64,000 bases of DNA from Lamellibrachia satsuma (taxonomy: Eukaryota > Annelida > Polychaeta > Sabellida > Siboglinidae), in contig BSQZ01000098.1 of the NCBI GenBank assembly GCA_033239005.1, positions 370,001-434,000 on the forward strand, in the 5' to 3' direction. Positions 60,700 through 64,000 of the stretch are shown one piece after another; the first letter of the stretch is position 1; every line of letters starts with the position of its first letter. The position numbers and the translations under genes are program-made. Under the pieces are notes generated by a model, which saw nothing but the letters and a program-made list of their open reading frames with translations, ran no database searches and had not been told where the DNA came from.

Positions 60700-60740
60700 A
60701 CAATTTAGTTTTAATTAGTTTGCTACGTTAGCCTTGAATA

Positions 60741-61365
60741 AGGCTGTTTTTGTGATCAAAAGAACACTTTAGGCTAAAAATCCTGCCACCTACCGAATAC
60801 GGAGAACACTGTGTAACAAAACAACGAAGTCAGTGTGTACTAATTTATGCTAAAATCCTGCTGTTAATTCCTTTTTACCGAAAACGTTGACTACCACTAT
60901 GTCAGATATTACCTTATGTATGTAATTTAAGTAAATAAATCACTTTATCTTATATATATATATTAGCTAATGTAAACGATAGCTCGATGCACGGGTTGAA
61001 TGACCTGTAAACAAACTCCCTTTTATCACTCGTTGAGTTTGAATCCAGGAAAAAAAATACTACCTCTGTTAACAACAACGGTTTCTTAATATATGTCTAC
61101 AAGAAGTTGGTGAACAATATATGTATAATGCTTATACTTATTCTAACCAATATTCACTGTTACTGACTATTCACTGTTATCTAAATTTTCGAATTGTAAA
61201 CACCCCTATTAACGCTCGCTGAATTCCCTGACAGAATCCGAAACTAACTTACTCTAAAATACTCCCTCTGACTAATAATTAACAAAACCTGTTTCCTAAT
61301 ATATGTCTACAATACGTTTGTGTATAATATATATGCAATAGTAATACTTATTCTATTTGATATTC
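60741..61365 (-). other. Probable LINE B 5' untranslated region with repeated modules
   Basis: AT-rich. Two diverged modules about 210 bp apart share AATATATGTCTACAA, TATAATG/TATGCAA and CTTATTCTA (about 61,010-61,160 and 61,220-61,365). Tandem 5' modules are common in LINE promoters, but assignment here rests on position only. Confidence 0.45.
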
Positions 61366-61539
61366 CACGTATTTCTGTAAATGATCTACACCAAATTCAA
61401 GTCGCTGCACCAAGTCCAAGTAGCCGGAAGTCAAGTTTAGGATGGTATGTGGGAAAACAGGGAGAAAGGCAAACACAGGTAGATGTGATAATTGTCTTGA
61501 TACATTTTTGTGACACCAACTTTTCAGCAAAATCACTTA

Positions 61540-61700
61540 GGTCTGTCCAGCAATCTCTCGGTGACACAGAGGTGGCCTTATGTCCGTCCAGCAATCACTC
61601 GTTGACACAGAGGTGGCCTTATGTCCGTCCAGCAATCACTCGGTGACACAGAGGTGGCCTTACGTCCATCCAGCAATCTCTCGGTGACATAGAGGTGATC
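61540..61700. repeat. 42-bp tandem repeat
   Basis: Four copies containing GTCCAGCAATCACTCGGTGA. Confidence 0.92.
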
Positions 61701-63063
61701 TTCATAGACGTGACAGGTGTGGTGCACACTTGGCGAATTTTTACAGGGTGGACATGTTTTCCTCCTGATGCCTCATATTCCCAAAGGCTGACTCTGCTAG
61801 TGATGACCTGGTTGTATGTGGATTGTTCAATGTCTAAATAAAATCTGAGTCACAATAATTGTCTTGGTGTCAGTTGACAGGCCTACGCGAGACTTATTTT
61901 GGGACTTACAAACCAGCATGAATTCAAATGTGTTTTTTGTAGCATGTGTAGTTTTTGACAAGTTGTACAGGTGGTGATTGTATTTTATTTGCAATAAACA
62001 CAATAAAAAAGACAACCTGACGCAATTCTTCCTTGTTGAAATTCTAGAATGATGTTGCAGTATCCTGGGTGTCAACATCCAAGCCAAGGGGTTTGTGTAA
62101 ACAGGATTCAATTTATGGCTACTTTATGTTACGTTTATAATGTGGATGTATGTTGACGGCTGGCGGCAAACCATCTCTACTTCGTCCCTCCCTTAGCACA
62201 TGGGGTGAATCTGGGGAGCACCAATATTTGTACTTGAAGCTATAACATACGTATGTTGACTTTTCAGAAAGATCATTACGCTGTCTGTGTAATGTCTTTC
62301 GACAATACTCTGTGATTGTGTATGTTCTATGTCAAGGGTTTGGGGTCAGTTTCACTAATATTATCTTGGGCCCATAAACTGTCACATCTGTCATAAACCC
62401 TGTTTCATGCAAAAAAATATTAATTGTCTTTATTTGGACAATACTTTATCTATTTTATAATGAATATTTGTCTTGCATTGTAATAGCGTTTTTCACAATA
62501 AGCTTATTACTGTACAATAACATTATTAGTAAATTAGTAACAATATAAAAATAGTGACTCAATAACAACCAGTTTTGTGCAACAGACATGCTCAAAAGAA
62601 CGAGTTCAAGTGTTGAATTTATTTATATTCTCAGACAAATAAAATTTTTTCGAAACAAGAATGTTTGTCAAATTTATCATAAAACTCTAATAAAAAGACA
62701 ACCGCCACTAAAATTTGTGAGATGATTGGAGATGATAGCACCCACTACGTCACGAATGTGGGTGGAGTGTCCTGGAAATAGGGCATGATGCAGCTGTCTT
62801 GAAATAGCCTCCTTGGATCACTAAGTACTGGGTGTGTTGATCAAGTCTTTATAGTGGTTTCCAATGTAAAGAATCTCTAGTGCGTTGTTTAGCTTCAGCA
62901 CCTGAGATCAGACGCAGGTAAATTGACAGCGAGTCATCAAAAATATGACTACTTCTAAGAAATGACTGCCAAGTCTCTGTAGCCACAACCACTCTTTGGA
63001 ATAATTTGTCAGATTTGTTTGGGACTACCAAGACCTTGCTGCATTCTGACAATATTTGCTATT
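61701..63063 (+). other. CUX1 intron 1, no gene recognised
   Basis: AT-rich, with no coding signature or long repeat seen. Confidence 0.55.
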
Positions 63064-63360
63064 TGAGTCTGACACATTGTTCATGTGGATGGAGTCTTAC
63101 ACGTTGTTCATGTGGATGGAGTCTGACACATTGTTCATGTGGATGGAGTCTGACACGTTGTTCATGTAGATAGATGAAGTCTGATAAGTTGTTCATGTAG
63201 ATAGATGGAGTCTGACAAGTTGTTCATGTAGATGGATGGAGTCTGACACATTGTTCATGTGGATGGAGTCTGACAAATTGTTCATGTGGGTGGATGGAGT
63301 ATGACACATCATTCATGTAGATGGATGGAGTATGACACGTTCATGTAGATGGATGGAGTC
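63064..63360. repeat. ~27-33-bp degenerate minisatellite
   Basis: About ten copies containing GTTCATGTGGATGGAGTCTG, with a 4-6-bp length variant (GTAGATAGATG). Confidence 0.92.
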
Positions 63361-63457
63361 TTTAGGAGTCAATTTGTCACATTTAAGGGTCACTCCTCAA
63401 TTTGATTTTTTGCCTGTTTCATTCCAGAGTCATTTTAGGAAAACATTTACATGCTAG

Positions 63458-63822
63458 GTCTAGCATCCACAATGACAGGCTAGCTCTTGCACCCACAATG
63501 ACAGGCTAGCTCTAGCACCCACAATGAAAGGCTAGCTCTAACACACACAATGACAGGCTAGCTCTGGCACCCACAATGACAGGCTAGCTCTGGCACCCAC
63601 AATGACAGGCTAGCTCTGGCACCCACAATGACAGGCTAGCTCTGGCACCCACAATGACAGGCTAGCTCTGACACCCACAATGACAGGCTAGCTCTGGCAC
63701 CCACAATGACAGGCTAGCTCTGGTACCCACAATGACAGGTTAGCTGTGGCACCCACAATGACAGGCTAGCTCTGGCACTCACAATGACAGGCTAGCTCTG
63801 GCACTCACAATGACAGGCTAGC
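63458..63822. repeat. 26-bp minisatellite
   Basis: About 14 copies containing CCCACAATGACAGGCTAGCT. Confidence 0.95.
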
Positions 63823-63832
63823 TATAGTAGAA

Positions 63833-64000
63833 GCAAGTCATATGGCTGTGTATACTATGACATAAGTAATGTGGTTGTGTATACTATGACATAAGTAATA
63901 TGGTTGTGTACACTATGACGTAAGTAATATGGTTGTGTACACTATGACATCAGTAATATGGCTGTGTATACTATGACATAAGTAATATGGTTGTGTAGTG
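63833..64000. repeat. ~29-bp minisatellite, cut by window end
   Basis: Five or more copies containing CTATGACATAAGTAATATGG, continuing past the window. Confidence 0.93.

Larger units (their letters stand above)
56400..60740 (-). mobile_element. CR1-like LINE (LINE B), nearly full length, inactive
   Basis: A minus-strand element with two collinear reading regions: ORF1 with an esterase domain (60,699-59,380) and ORF2 with endonuclease and reverse transcriptase (59,377 to about 56,508). Its 3' end carries two copies of AAATCTTGTT (about 56,409-56,430), a short terminal repeat as in CR1/L2-type elements. Lesions are few (four or more stops and one frameshift), so it is a fairly young casualty. 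Its 5' untranslated region may extend to about 61,365. Confidence 0.9.

Noticed and set aside
40637..64000. Second CUX1 exon in the window
   Set aside because: I looked for a sequence like [20 protein letters not shown] on the plus strand and did not see one. A translated search would be decisive.

Overview
This window is animal nuclear DNA. It has introns with GT-AG junctions, non-LTR retrotransposons, hAT elements, a tRNA-derived SINE and very many minisatellites. The transposon families and base composition suggest a marine bilaterian invertebrate, perhaps a mollusc, but the species cannot be fixed from sequence alone. By eye about a third of the window is tandem repeat.

Layout. Positions 1-13,275 are intergenic: minisatellites, a broken LINE inserted cleanly into a 59-bp array (2,545-6,406), and a decayed hAT transposase on the minus strand (about 7,424-12,530). 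That transposase contains four minisatellites and is split by a 740-bp hAT-like non-autonomous element. A possible terminal exon of an unidentified plus-strand gene lies at 13,276-13,409. Positions 14,606-40,294 hold a complete minus-strand NUP88 gene (nucleoporin 88). I assembled it as 15 exons with matching phases, giving 733 codons plus stop, against 741 residues in human NUP88. A 279-bp intergenic spacer follows, and at 40,574-40,636 a divergent plus-strand first exon matches the start of CUX1/CASP. The remainder to 64,000 looks like its first intron. It contains more minisatellites, a LINE 3' fragment and a nearly full-length but broken CR1-like LINE (56,400-60,740).

The most unusual feature is the structure of NUP88. 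In six of its 14 introns a minisatellite begins exactly at an exon edge and its repeat unit contains the splice junction, often with coding bases. Donor arrays follow exons 2, 7, 8, 9 and 10, and an acceptor array precedes exon 13. Dozens of copies of a bona fide splice site therefore sit in tandem next to the site that must be used. The decayed hAT transposase shows a parallel case, with four arrays made from pieces of its own coding sequence. Together they suggest that short local sequence of any kind is readily turned into tandem arrays in this genome, and that in NUP88 the arrays grew from the splice junctions into the introns.
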